From Bradyrhizobium jicamae (GTDB lineage Bacteria > Pseudomonadota > Alphaproteobacteria > Rhizobiales > Xanthobacteraceae), in assembly GCF_018130695.1 (NCBI RefSeq), contig NZ_JAFCJX010000031.1, forward strand, positions 1 through 64,000: 64,000 nucleotides of DNA, in the 5' to 3' direction. The translations under genes were made by a program, and so were the position numbers. This document shows positions 16,731 through 24,649 of the stretch, one piece after another. The notes under the pieces were generated by a model. The model saw nothing but the letters and a program-made list of their open reading frames with translations, was not told the DNA's origin and made no database searches. The stretch's first letter is position 1; each line of letters starts with the position of its first letter.

Positions 16731-17165
16731 TCAGTTTCGATAGGCGAGCGCAATCAGCGGTCCGACAATTGCGAACTGGAGCAGCGTAAACCCCGTCTCC
16801 AGCAGCACATAGAGCGGGACGGAGCTCATGATGCTCTTGGCGGCAACGGCCAGCGTCGTGAACGACCACGACAGCACGGCAAGCGCCAGCCCGTAGGCAA
16901 CGCCCGGCCTGAAGGTGGCGCTGCCCCGCGCGGGAAAGAGCCGCGGATAGGCCCAAGAGAAGATGATTCCCTGAATCACCATGGAAACGAAGCCGAAAGG
17001 AATGATGGGATCAGGACGATATATCCCGAGCGCGTCGTAGGTCGGCGCGAACAGGACCAGGTGCCAGACATACGCTATCGCAAATGTCGGCACGAGATAA
17101 GCCGCGACTCCCATCCAGAAGCTGCTCTTGGACAACACCCCGCTATCCGCTTCAGTTACCGCCAT
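16731..17165 (-). CDS. small integral membrane protein, first gene of HxlR operon
   Basis: A 144-residue protein with about four transmembrane helices (about 17-40, 57-78, 88-110 and 118-140) and an AYVWHLVLFAPTYDALGIYR loop. The function is not recognised; a DUF1761-like fold is possible. The start was set by a GGAGG five bases before ATG 17165; a second ATG lies immediately upstream at 17168. It leads a minus-strand operon with the YCII protein and the HxlR regulator. Confidence 0.7.
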   Translation of the reverse strand: MAVTEADSGVLSKSSFWMGVAAYLVPTFAIAYVWHLVLFAPTYDALGIYRPDPIIPFGFVSMVIQGIIFSWAYPRLFPARGSATFRPGVAYGLALAVLSWSFTTLAVAAKSIMSSVPLYVLLETGFTLLQFAIVGPLIALAYRN

Positions 17166-17362
17166 CATCTCCTCCTTCCAGTGCCGACCGGCGCTTCGGA
17201 AAAGGCGAGCAGATGCGCCGACACCGCATCCCCCGCGCCCCGCGGCAAGCCGGGGCGCAAACAACGGGGTCTCGAGCGCAGATGCGCGCGGAAAGATCAA
17301 ATGCGGCAATCGCTTCGCAAAGACGGCCGCCCGCCAGGCGCATGGCTCCCTGCCGCTTACTA

Positions 17363-17397
17363 TAGATATAATACTATCTACTTCATATTCTGAAGTA
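17363..17397. promoter_or_regulatory. two abutting palindromes, candidate HxlR operator
   Basis: In a strongly AT-rich patch (22 of 60 bases are G/C at 17341-17400) lie two perfect inverted repeats: TAGATA-N6-TATCTA at 17363-17380 and TACTTCA-N5-TGAAGTA at 17379-17397. They sit about 200 bases upstream of the HxlR operon start and about 310 bases upstream of the divergent cyclase/ATPase gene. Operator function is inferred from position and symmetry. Confidence 0.55.
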
Positions 17398-17707
17398 AAG
17401 CTGAATTTGCCTGTGGGAGGCTTTCCCCGTCAGCCAGTCGATGTGCTGGGAGACCAAAAGCGCGCAGCGACGATCTGCAGCGGGCTCACGCAATAGAATT
17501 CTGCAGGCGCTATCGCAAGGAGAGCCGCTGGTATTGGATCGCGGATGCGGTGCCTGACTTCTCTGCTGAATATCCGCACCCAGACAGCTGAAGCTGAAAA
17601 GTAAGTAGTGCTGTCATGTTGGATCGATTTGGCGCGCGACCTCGATTGCTTGGCTACTCGCATCGTCGTTAGATGGCTGGAACGGTCGATCGAGCCCGGC
17701 TACCGAC
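17398..17707. other. AT-richer non-coding stretch upstream of the cyclase/ATPase gene
   Basis: No open frame here has a ribosome site or recognisable product. The composition is clearly less GC-rich than in flanking genes. The stretch presumably holds the promoter of the large gene that follows. Confidence 0.5.
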
Positions 17708-20700
17708 ATGGGGACGGAGATGCAGCATATCGCCGAGTGGCTGGAAGATATCGGCCTGTCCGAGTACTCGCAGCGCTTCGTCGAGAATGGCATCGACATC
17801 TCGGTGCTTCCGCATCTGACTGATCAGGATCTTAAGGAGCTTGGCATTCTCCTCGGACATCGACGGAAAATACTCGCGGCGGTTGGCCGGCCCGCAATCG
17901 CACCAGCATCGCCCGCACCCGCCAGCCCGTCCGAGCCGCAACCACGGGAGATCGCCGAGCGCCGCCAGGTCACAGTATTGTTTTCCGATATGGTAGGCTC
18001 GACAGCCCTCTCCACGCGCCTGGACCCGGAAGATCTCAGAGAAATCATCTCATCTTACCAGAATTGCGTGACGCAGATCATCCGCCGCTCTGGTGGATTT
18101 GTTGCCCGATACATGGGGGATGGCGTGCTCGCCTACTTTGGCTATCCGGAAGCCCATGAAGAGGACGCGGAGCGCGCCGTTCGGACGGGGTTGGAGCTTG
18201 TCGCGGCGGTGTGTGAACTCAAGACGCTGGTCGCATTGCAAACGCGCGTAGGCATCGCAACCGGCATGGTCGTCGTCGGCGATCTGATCGAGACAGACGA
18301 AGCGCGCGAACGCGGCATCGTCGGCGAAACACCGAATCTGGCGGCGCGATTGCAAGGCGTGGCAGAGCCCGGAATGGTTGTCATCGCCGAAAGCACCCGA
18401 GAGCAACTCGGCAGGCTGTTTGATCTTGAAGAACTCGAAGCAAAGGACCTCAAAGGCATTCCGAAACCTGTGACGTCATGGGCAGTGCTGCGGGCCGGCG
18501 CAGCTGAAAGCCGGTTCGAAGCTCTTCACGCAGGCACGATGACGTTCGTCGGGCGCGAGGCAGAAATCGAACTGCTCAAACGTTACTGGCGATTGGCAAA
18601 AAGTGGTGAGACCCGCGTGGTTCAGGTCTCGGCCGAGGCGGGACTGGGAAAGTCGCATCTCGTGGCGACATTCGCCGAGCAGCTTCGGTCCGAGCCCCAC
18701 ACCATTCTGCAATTTTTTTGTGCGCCCCACACTCGCGACAGCGCGCTCTTCCCCATCATCGCCTGCCTGGAACGGGCGGCCGGCTTCAAACATGAAGATA
18801 CTCCAGAGGCCAAGCGCAACAAGATTGAAACGCTCCTCACGTCCAGCTCAGACGTGGCCGAGGATGTCCATTTGATTGCAGAGTTGCTCGCGCTGCCGCG
18901 GTCCGACGACGACCGTGCAATGGACTATTCACCGCAGCGTACGAAAGAAAAGACGTTGGACGCTCTTTTGCGTTACGTGGTTGGCGCGGCAAGGCGCCAG
19001 CCGGTCTTGCTAATCTTTGAGGATGTCCATTGGATCGACCCGACCTCGCGCGAATGGCTGGATCTCGCCGTTCGGCAGATGCGGCAATTGCCGGTTCTGG
19101 CGCTCGTCACATCCCGAACAGAGTTTCAATCGTCCTGGGCAGGCCAATCTCACGTGACATCGCTGCCGCTGCCGCGGCTTTCGCCGGAAGACTCGGTCAC
19201 CCTGGTACGGCAGATCGAACGCACCAATGCGCCGCTCTCCGAGGGAGTGGTGCAGGAAATCATCGATCGGTCGGACGGTGTGCCGCTGTTCCTCGAGCAG
19301 GTGACACGAGCTGTGCTCGAAGTCGGAGACGCCAATGTCGTCAGGAACGGCTCCACCCCGTCGGCACCGGACCGTCGTATCCCTTCAACTTTGCAGGCCT
19401 CGTTGATTGGACGTCTTGACCGTCTGGGAAAGCCAGCAAAGGAGATCGCCCAGCTTGGCGCGGCGATCGGACGCGAGTTTTCATACAATCTTCTTGCGGC
19501 GGCGTCGCAGCGCCCTCCCGTCTACCTGGAGGATGCACTTGCCCGGCTGGTCGAGAAGGAACTGATCCTCCAGAGCGCATCGCTTCCCGAGGCCACCTTC
19601 CTTTTCAAGCATGCCCTTGTGCAGGATGCCGCTTATTCCACGCTTCTCCGGACTTCGAGGCGGGATATCCATGCACGCATCGCCACTGCAATGCTGTCCA
19701 GGGGAACCGCCGACAGCGCTGCGCCGGAGATCGTCGCCTTTCATCTGCAGCAAGCCGGCCGACCGGCCGAAGCGATAGCCTATTGGCGGAAGGCAGGAGA
19801 ACAATGTGCTCGTAGGGCGAACAATCGCGAAGCGGCGGCCCACTTTCGTCGCGCGCTGGCCCTGCTGGAGCGGCATCCACAAGCGAGTGACCGCCTTGGC
19901 ATCGAGCTCGCGATCCTGTCGCAGCTCGCGCCGGCGTTGATGAGCGTTTATGGCTGGGGTGCGACCGAAGTCGGCGAAGTTGTCGAACGGGCCACTGAAG
20001 TGGGCCATCAGCTCGACAGTTCACAGGAGGTCGCACCCTCTATCGCAAACCTCTGGCTCTTCCACTATGCCAATGGCCGGCTCGATGCAGCGGAGAAAGT
20101 GTCACGCGATCTGCACAGGATTGCTCGGGATCTGGACAGTCAGGAGGTATTGCTGCAAGCACATCATACCGCGTGGCCCGTGCGGTGGGGCCGAGGGGCA
20201 ATGAAGGACGCTCTCGGACATATCGATGCCGGATTGGCGCTTTATGATGAGCAGCGCCACGCGCATCACCGGTTCTTGTATCTCGGGCACGACCCCGCCG
20301 TTTGCGGCTTGGCGATCGCTTCACAACTCTGTTCGAGTCTCGGTTATGCGGCACAAGCAAAGGACCGGGGCGATCAGGCCCTGGCGTTGGCCCGGAGGCT
20401 CAACCATGAGCCCACGCTTATGCACGGCCTTTGGTTCGTCATTGAATCGCAGATGACACGCAGTGATGTTTTCGGCGTGACTGCAAACACGGCGGAACTC
20501 CTAAACCTCGCCGAGCAATACGGACTTCCGCTGCCGCGCGCGATGGGACTGATCTATCGCGGCTGGGCATTGGCATACTCTGGCAAAGCGGAAGAAGGTC
20601 TTGCGCTTGCAACGGAGGGCACCGGCTTACTGCAGCGGACCGGAAACCAAATTCTTCTATCGCGCGCCTACGGGGTTATCGCCGAAATCCACTTGATGAC

Positions 20701-21073
20701 CGGAAGATATCAGGAAGGTCTGAGCGAAGTAGAAAGGGCGATTCACGTCGCGTCAAACATCGGCGAATTCTTCTATATGGATCGCCTGCTTCTGAACCGC
20801 GCGCTGCTGATGCGGGAAACGGGCCAAGCCGAAGAAGCGGTCGAAGCAGGATTGAAGCGCTCCCTGGAGTTCGCGTCCTTGCAAGGCGCCAAGGCCCTCG
20901 AATTGCGCACTGCTATCCATCTCGCCAATTTGTGGGGTCACAATGGCAAGCGTGACCAAGCGCAGAAATTGCTAAGATCGACTTGCGACAGGTTCACCGA
21001 AGGGCACGATACGCCCGATTTCAAGCGGGCTAGCGAAATGCTGCACGGGCTTGAGGACCAAGCCCGCACTTGA
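17708..21073 (+). CDS. SAM domain-adenylate cyclase-AAA/STAND ATPase-TPR protein
   Basis: A 1121-residue signalling protein. A SAM domain (about 5-62; AEWLEDIGLSEYSQRFVENG) is followed by a class III nucleotide cyclase domain (about 80-255) with both metal-site segments, FSDMVGST and ARYMGDGVLAYFG. An ATPase module (about 275-560) has Walker A in AEAGLGKSHL and a Walker B-like LLIFEDVHWID. The C-terminal ~450 residues are TPR-like helical repeats. This layout matches large actinobacterial and rhizobial cyclase-ATPase proteins, thought to couple cAMP or cGMP synthesis to a signal read by the TPR/ATPase part. The start is either 17708 or the in-frame ATG at 17720, which directly follows GGAG. 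It fills most of the putative tRNA-Arg island. Confidence 0.88.
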   Translation: MGTEMQHIAEWLEDIGLSEYSQRFVENGIDISVLPHLTDQDLKELGILLGHRRKILAAVGRPAIAPASPAPASPSEPQPREIAERRQVTVLFSDMVGSTALSTRLDPEDLREIISSYQNCVTQIIRRSGGFVARYMGDGVLAYFGYPEAHEEDAERAVRTGLELVAAVCELKTLVALQTRVGIATGMVVVGDLIETDEARERGIVGETPNLAARLQGVAEPGMVVIAESTREQLGRLFDLEELEAKDLKGIPKPVTSWAVLRAGAAESRFEALHAGTMTFVGREAEIELLKRYWRLAKSGETRVVQVSAEAGLGKSHLVATFAEQLRSEPHTILQFFCAPHTRDSALFPIIACLERAAGFKHEDTPEAKRNKIETLLTSSSDVAEDVHLIAELLALPRSDDDRAMDYSPQRTKEKTLDALLRYVVGAARRQPVLLIFEDVHWIDPTSREWLDLAVRQMRQLPVLALVTSRTEFQSSWAGQSHVTSLPLPRLSPEDSVTLVRQIERTNAPLSEGVVQEIIDRSDGVPLFLEQVTRAVLEVGDANVVRNGSTPSAPDRRIPSTLQASLIGRLDRLGKPAKEIAQLGAAIGREFSYNLLAAASQRPPVYLEDALARLVEKELILQSASLPEATFLFKHALVQDAAYSTLLRTSRRDIHARIATAMLSRGTADSAAPEIVAFHLQQAGRPAEAIAYWRKAGEQCARRANNREAAAHFRRALALLERHPQASDRLGIELAILSQLAPALMSVYGWGATEVGEVVERATEVGHQLDSSQEVAPSIANLWLFHYANGRLDAAEKVSRDLHRIARDLDSQEVLLQAHHTAWPVRWGRGAMKDALGHIDAGLALYDEQRHAHHRFLYLGHDPAVCGLAIASQLCSSLGYAAQAKDRGDQALALARRLNHEPTLMHGLWFVIESQMTRSDVFGVTANTAELLNLAEQYGLPLPRAMGLIYRGWALAYSGKAEEGLALATEGTGLLQRTGNQILLSRAYGVIAEIHLMTGRYQEGLSEVERAIHVASNIGEFFYMDRLLLNRALLMRETGQAEEAVEAGLKRSLEFASLQGAKALELRTAIHLANLWGHNGKRDQAQKLLRSTCDRFTEGHDTPDFKRASEMLHGLEDQART

Positions 21074-21219
21074 TTGCGACGATCATTGCTTGCCTGCTCT
21101 TCCTTCCGGCTTTGTATGCACGTGTGCACGCTTCGCATTGCGGGCGGCCGGGCGAAGGCTCTCCTCTGTCCACCCAGTTGCTTGCCCTATCGCTTTTTGC
21201 GAACGGGCACGTTATCTTG

Positions 21220-21264
21220 CTCCGAAGGCAAGGCTCACACGTTCGAATCGTGTCGGGTGCGCCA
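21220..21264 (+). repeat. duplicated 3' half of tRNA-Arg(CCG), candidate attachment-site copy
   Basis: These 45 bases match 15515-15559, the anticodon loop through CCA of the intact tRNA, at 43 positions. The last 30 bases are identical. The orientation is the same, and the 5' half of the tRNA is missing. This is the usual footprint of integration into the 3' end of a tRNA gene. The copy lies 21 bases before the next CDS. Confidence 0.85.
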
Positions 21265-21285
21265 TTTGCGGTAGTCAACGATCCC

Positions 21286-22188
21286 ATGCGCATGATTGAT
21301 CGTCTCTTCTCCTCTTTCGCTCTCTTCCTTGCAATCGCAGCCGTCCCGGTGCCTCCCGCGCGCGCTGCTGAAACCTGCCCGTTCATCGGCGCTCAGGCGC
21401 TCGCCGGCGCGATGCCGGCGATCAAATGGTCGCTGATTTCAAATCAGGACGGCCGCGGCTGCATCTACCAGGCCGGGCGCGGCGACACGATGATGCTGAC
21501 CGTGTTCCGCAATCCCGACAAGGACCGCGCCAGGGAATTGTACGCAACCTTCGTCAAGACGCTCGGCGAGCGCATGCCGCTTGGCGCGGTGTCCGGGATC
21601 GGTGACGAAGGCCAGGGCGGAACGAGCGCCGCCGACGCACAGCGCCAGGAGGCCTCGGTCGTCGCCCTGTCCGGCGATTACATTGTGCAGATCAGCGTCT
21701 ATCCGGTCGGCCGGCGTGCCGACGGCACGCTGCTCGGACCGCTCACCGACGTCGCGCGCGTTGCCATCGGCAATGTGGGCAAGACCAGCGAGCGGTTCGG
21801 CAGTTGCGAATGGCTCACTGCCGCGGATGCCGACGGCTTTCTCGACACGAGCACGCTGACGCTCCAGCGGACCGGCGCGGGCAGTTGCATGATGTTCGAT
21901 CGCGAGGCCAACACCATGACTGTCGCGGTCATCGAGATGTCGCGCGACACCGTCATCGGCATGATGAAGCGCGCAGGCCCGTGCAAGCACGTGGCGATAC
22001 CCGAGCTCGGCCGCGAAGCCTTCGGCGAGCATTCCTGCACCAAGGGCAACGGCAACGCCGTCAACATCTATGTCTGGAAGAACGGCAGGCAGGCCTCGAT
22101 CCTGTTCGCGCCGGTCAAGCCGCATCCGGAGTCCGGCTCGGTCGTGCGCCTGAAGGCGGTCGCAGCGCAGGTCTATGGAAAACTGTGA
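21286..22188 (+). CDS. secreted protein with two related halves
   Basis: A 300-residue hypothetical protein with a signal peptide (RLFSSFALFLAIAAVPVPP, cleavage near ARAAE). The mature part appears to hold two copies of one domain. The first starts CPFIGAQALAGAMP and runs to GRGCIYQAGRGDTMMLTVF. The second starts CEWLTAADADGFLD and runs to GSCMMFDREANTMTVAV. Each has a paired Cys, suggesting one disulphide per domain. The frame is open 72 codons further upstream, but that part crosses the tRNA fragment, so Met at 21286 (or 21292) is preferred. It is convergent with the LysR gene, overlapping it by 16 bases. The function is unknown. Confidence 0.7.
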   Translation: MRMIDRLFSSFALFLAIAAVPVPPARAAETCPFIGAQALAGAMPAIKWSLISNQDGRGCIYQAGRGDTMMLTVFRNPDKDRARELYATFVKTLGERMPLGAVSGIGDEGQGGTSAADAQRQEASVVALSGDYIVQISVYPVGRRADGTLLGPLTDVARVAIGNVGKTSERFGSCEWLTAADADGFLDTSTLTLQRTGAGSCMMFDREANTMTVAVIEMSRDTVIGMMKRAGPCKHVAIPELGREAFGEHSCTKGNGNAVNIYVWKNGRQASILFAPVKPHPESGSVVRLKAVAAQVYGKL

Positions 22189-23051
22189 CGGCCCGCAGAG
22201 CGCGCTGAAACCGCAAGAATCCATTTCTCAAATGCGCCGAGGAGCCGATCATTTCGACGAACGGGTCGGCGCAGGAGATAGTAGCCCTCGTCGAGCGTGA
22301 TCGGTGGCGCGAGAAGCTGTAGACGCCGGCCGGAAAGGTGCTCGTCGACATAGGCCATGTCGATCATCGCAATCCCCCCGCCGGCAAGCGCCGCCTCGAG
22401 AGCTTGCGCGCGCGACTCGACAACCAGGCCGCCTTCACTTGGCTTTCCAGCCCGCTGAGATGCCGCCCACCAAAGCGACCAGTCGCGAAAGCGTGATCGG
22501 GCGCGGATGATGGAGGTTCCTTTAAGGTTCTGATCGGCGCCGGGCGCTGCAACCGGAGCGAGGGTCTCGCGAAACAGCAAGGTCGCGGTCAGTCCAGGCC
22601 AGTTGCCCGATCCGTGTCGAATGGCGCAGTCGAAATCCTCGGCCTCCAGATCGATAACCCGACGCGTCGTTGTGAGTGCCACCTCGATGTCGGGATGCCG
22701 GGCCCGGAACTCCGGCAATCGCGGCAACAACCAGTGCGACGCCAATGTCGCGACCGTGCTGATGCGCAACTGAGAGCGTCGCCGGCGGATCGGTTCGACA
22801 GCCGCCTCGATGCGGTCGAGGGCGTCGCCCATCACCGCGAGGAGCGCGTCGCCATCATCGGTCAGGACGACACTGCGCCCCCGTTTCTGCATGAGTGTAA
22901 CGCCGAGTTGGCGCTCGAGATCTGCGACCCGATGGGAAAGGGCCGAACGGCTGACCCCAAGAACATCAGCCGCTGCCGTGAGACTGCCGGTCCGCGACAG
23001 CAGAGAAAGCGCCTGCAAACCTCTGAGCGATGGAAGCATGACTCGCCGCAT
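22173..23051 (-). CDS. LysR-family transcriptional regulator (GcvA-like)
   Basis: A 292-residue LysR-type regulator. The winged-helix domain (about 6-65) reads LRGLQALSLLSRTGSLTAAADVLGVSR, then SALSHRVADLERQLGV. The substrate-binding domain (about 95-285) has the GcvA-type stretches RISTVATLASHWLLPRL, DFDCAIRHGSGNWPGL and GGGIAMID. It is divergent from the dinB-family gene 79 bases away. A T-N11-A palindrome in that gap (23068-23082) is a likely binding site, so it probably controls itself and the DinB gene. The inducer is unknown. ATG 23051 or 23039 could be used. Confidence 0.92.
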   Translation of the reverse strand: MRRVMLPSLRGLQALSLLSRTGSLTAAADVLGVSRSALSHRVADLERQLGVTLMQKRGRSVVLTDDGDALLAVMGDALDRIEAAVEPIRRRRSQLRISTVATLASHWLLPRLPEFRARHPDIEVALTTTRRVIDLEAEDFDCAIRHGSGNWPGLTATLLFRETLAPVAAPGADQNLKGTSIIRARSRFRDWSLWWAASQRAGKPSEGGLVVESRAQALEAALAGGGIAMIDMAYVDEHLSGRRLQLLAPPITLDEGYYLLRRPVRRNDRLLGAFEKWILAVSARSAGRHSFP

Positions 23052-23067
23052 CGACTGGTGATGACAG

Positions 23068-23082
23068 GTGAGACTATCTCAC
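23068..23082. promoter_or_regulatory. LysR-type T-N11-A box
   Basis: GTGAGA-CTA-TCTCAC is a perfect 6-bp inverted repeat; within it T69 and A81 give the LysR consensus T-N11-A. It lies in the 79-base gap between the LysR gene and the DinB gene, 17 bases from the regulator's start. Its role is inferred from form and place. Confidence 0.65.
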
Positions 23083-23130
23083 GCTTCGATCCCGCCGCAA
23101 ACTGCTACCGATCAAGCGGGAGGACCGCCG

Positions 23131-23670
23131 ATGCCGAATGTGTTCCAGCAGCTTGCTGCCTATAATTCCTGGGCCAATGCCCGGCTTTACGAAGCGGCGC
23201 TTGCGCTGCCGGAGGAGTTGTATCGCGCCGACGCAGGCGTGTTCTTCCGCAGCCTGCATGGGACGCTGAACCACCTCCTCTTGACCGACAGGCTTTGGCT
23301 GACCCGGCTCACGGGTGTCGGCCAGCAGCCCACGCGTCTCGACGGGATCCTCTACGAGGATCGCCGGGAGCTTGCGCGGGCGCGCCTCGCCGAGGACTCG
23401 CGCCTCATCGCAGTGGTCAATGGTTACGACGACGCAACTCTCGCGCGGCCGCATGCCTATCAGACAACGTCGGGGAAGCCGCAGGAACAGCCGCTATCGG
23501 ACATCCTGCTGCATCTTTTCAATCATCAGACGCACCACCGCGGTCAGGCGCACTCATGCCTGTCGATCACAACCAAGCAGGAGCCGCCCCCGCTCGATCT
23601 GCTGCTGTTTCAACGGGGGCTGCCGCCGCCCAACCTCGCCGAGCGTTTGGGCTCGTCCACGCCGGCGTGA
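23131..23670 (+). CDS. DinB-family metal-binding protein
   Basis: A 179-residue DinB/YfiT four-helix protein. It opens MPNVFQQLAAYNSWANARLY, the family's first helix. The metal-ligand His residues fit LHGTLNHLLLTDRLW (about 45-60) and HLFNHQTHHRGQAHS (about 130-145). Many family members are thiol transferases or DNA-damage-inducible proteins of unknown activity. The start is fixed by GGGAGGA about six bases upstream; the frame is open back to 23068, but that part crosses the LysR-box palindrome. It is probably regulated by the divergent LysR protein. Confidence 0.88.
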   Translation: MPNVFQQLAAYNSWANARLYEAALALPEELYRADAGVFFRSLHGTLNHLLLTDRLWLTRLTGVGQQPTRLDGILYEDRRELARARLAEDSRLIAVVNGYDDATLARPHAYQTTSGKPQEQPLSDILLHLFNHQTHHRGQAHSCLSITTKQEPPPLDLLLFQRGLPPPNLAERLGSSTPA

Positions 23671-23713
23671 TCTCACAAATCGGGCTGTCGCGATTTCACC
23701 CCCTGGCAGGTCG

Positions 23714-24382
23714 TCAGCTTTCCGGGGCTGCCGGTGTCGTCGCCGGAACAGTGAGGGGAGCTCCGCCAATCGAGACCGGCCCTGCAGGTTTCGATTCCCG
23801 GGTCATTCGTTTGCGCAGCGCCAGCCGGTAGGCGTGCCCTCGTCGGATGGACGACGTAATCTCCGACATCATTGAACCTTGCAACGAGTCGACCTTCGCG
23901 ATCAGCGTGGAAAGCTGCGCGGATATCTTCCTCACATCGACCCGCTCGTCCGTTATGCTCTGTCGGAGCGACAAGAGTATGAGCGAGTCCTGCTGCAGCA
24001 GAGCGGTGTTTTGCTGCAGTGATTGATTGTTCTGCTGCAGCGAAGCCGTGTGTTGCTGCTGAGCCGATTGAACATCCTTCAAGGCGGCAACGACCGGATC
24101 CGGCGTTGGCGTGGACGCTTTCTGGTGCGGAAGCAGCTCGGCCAGACGGCTGACATCCGGCAACGGCAACTCAGACCGCCATGCATAGATGGCCGCCGTG
24201 CCATTGATGGCCAAGGCGCACACCGACAGGACGAGGACCGATTTGCGGCTGGCCTTCCTGGTCGGCATTGCAGCCTCGACAGCTGCAGGTTCGGATGCCG
24301 TGGCGATGGCTGCGGCCGCGGCCGCAAGGGCAGCAGGGTCGAATTGTTCGGCCAGGCTTTGCACTTCCGATGTTGTGGTCAT
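23714..24382 (-). CDS. membrane-anchored coiled-coil protein with Gln-rich repeats
   Basis: A 222-residue hypothetical protein. An Ala-rich N-terminal stretch (about 10-40) is followed by one transmembrane helix (about 52-72, VLVLSVCALAINGTAAIYAW). A segment of seven-residue repeats follows (about 110-140; units such as SLQQNNQ, SLQQNTA and LLQQDSL). Then comes a longer helical region that should form a coiled coil, and a Pro/Thr/Ala-rich tail. The product should be anchored in the inner membrane and oligomeric. ATG 24382 (spacing 9 from GAGG) or 24388 could be the start. No domain family is recognised. Confidence 0.65.
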   Translation of the reverse strand: MTTTSEVQSLAEQFDPAALAAAAAAIATASEPAAVEAAMPTRKASRKSVLVLSVCALAINGTAAIYAWRSELPLPDVSRLAELLPHQKASTPTPDPVVAALKDVQSAQQQHTASLQQNNQSLQQNTALLQQDSLILLSLRQSITDERVDVRKISAQLSTLIAKVDSLQGSMMSEITSSIRRGHAYRLALRKRMTRESKPAGPVSIGGAPLTVPATTPAAPES

Positions 24383-24649
24383 GTGCATTGACCTCGAATG
24401 AGCGGGCAAAGGGAAGCCGTCGCTGGGACGTCCTCGCGACGGCTCCTCTACGCAGCACCCATCTACAACTTTCGTGAATTATGAACCGATGAGATTAATT
24501 CCACGTTAGCGCGCTCAGCGCGCCGCTCGTGAGACGACGCTGGCTTCTATGCCATCGGCATCGGCGCTTGTCCTTGGTGATTTTCCGTGGAATTACGGTG
24601 GCGGCGCGCGCAATATCCGAATGCAAGACGCGCATCATGAGGCGCCGGA

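Noticed and set aside
15560..21219. Integrase or transposase inside the putative island
   Set aside because: All frames were read; none has a tyrosine or serine recombinase or DDE transposase pattern.
21070..21285. Upstream extension of the duplicated-domain secreted protein
   Set aside because: It crosses the tRNA fragment and would bury the signal peptide inside the protein.
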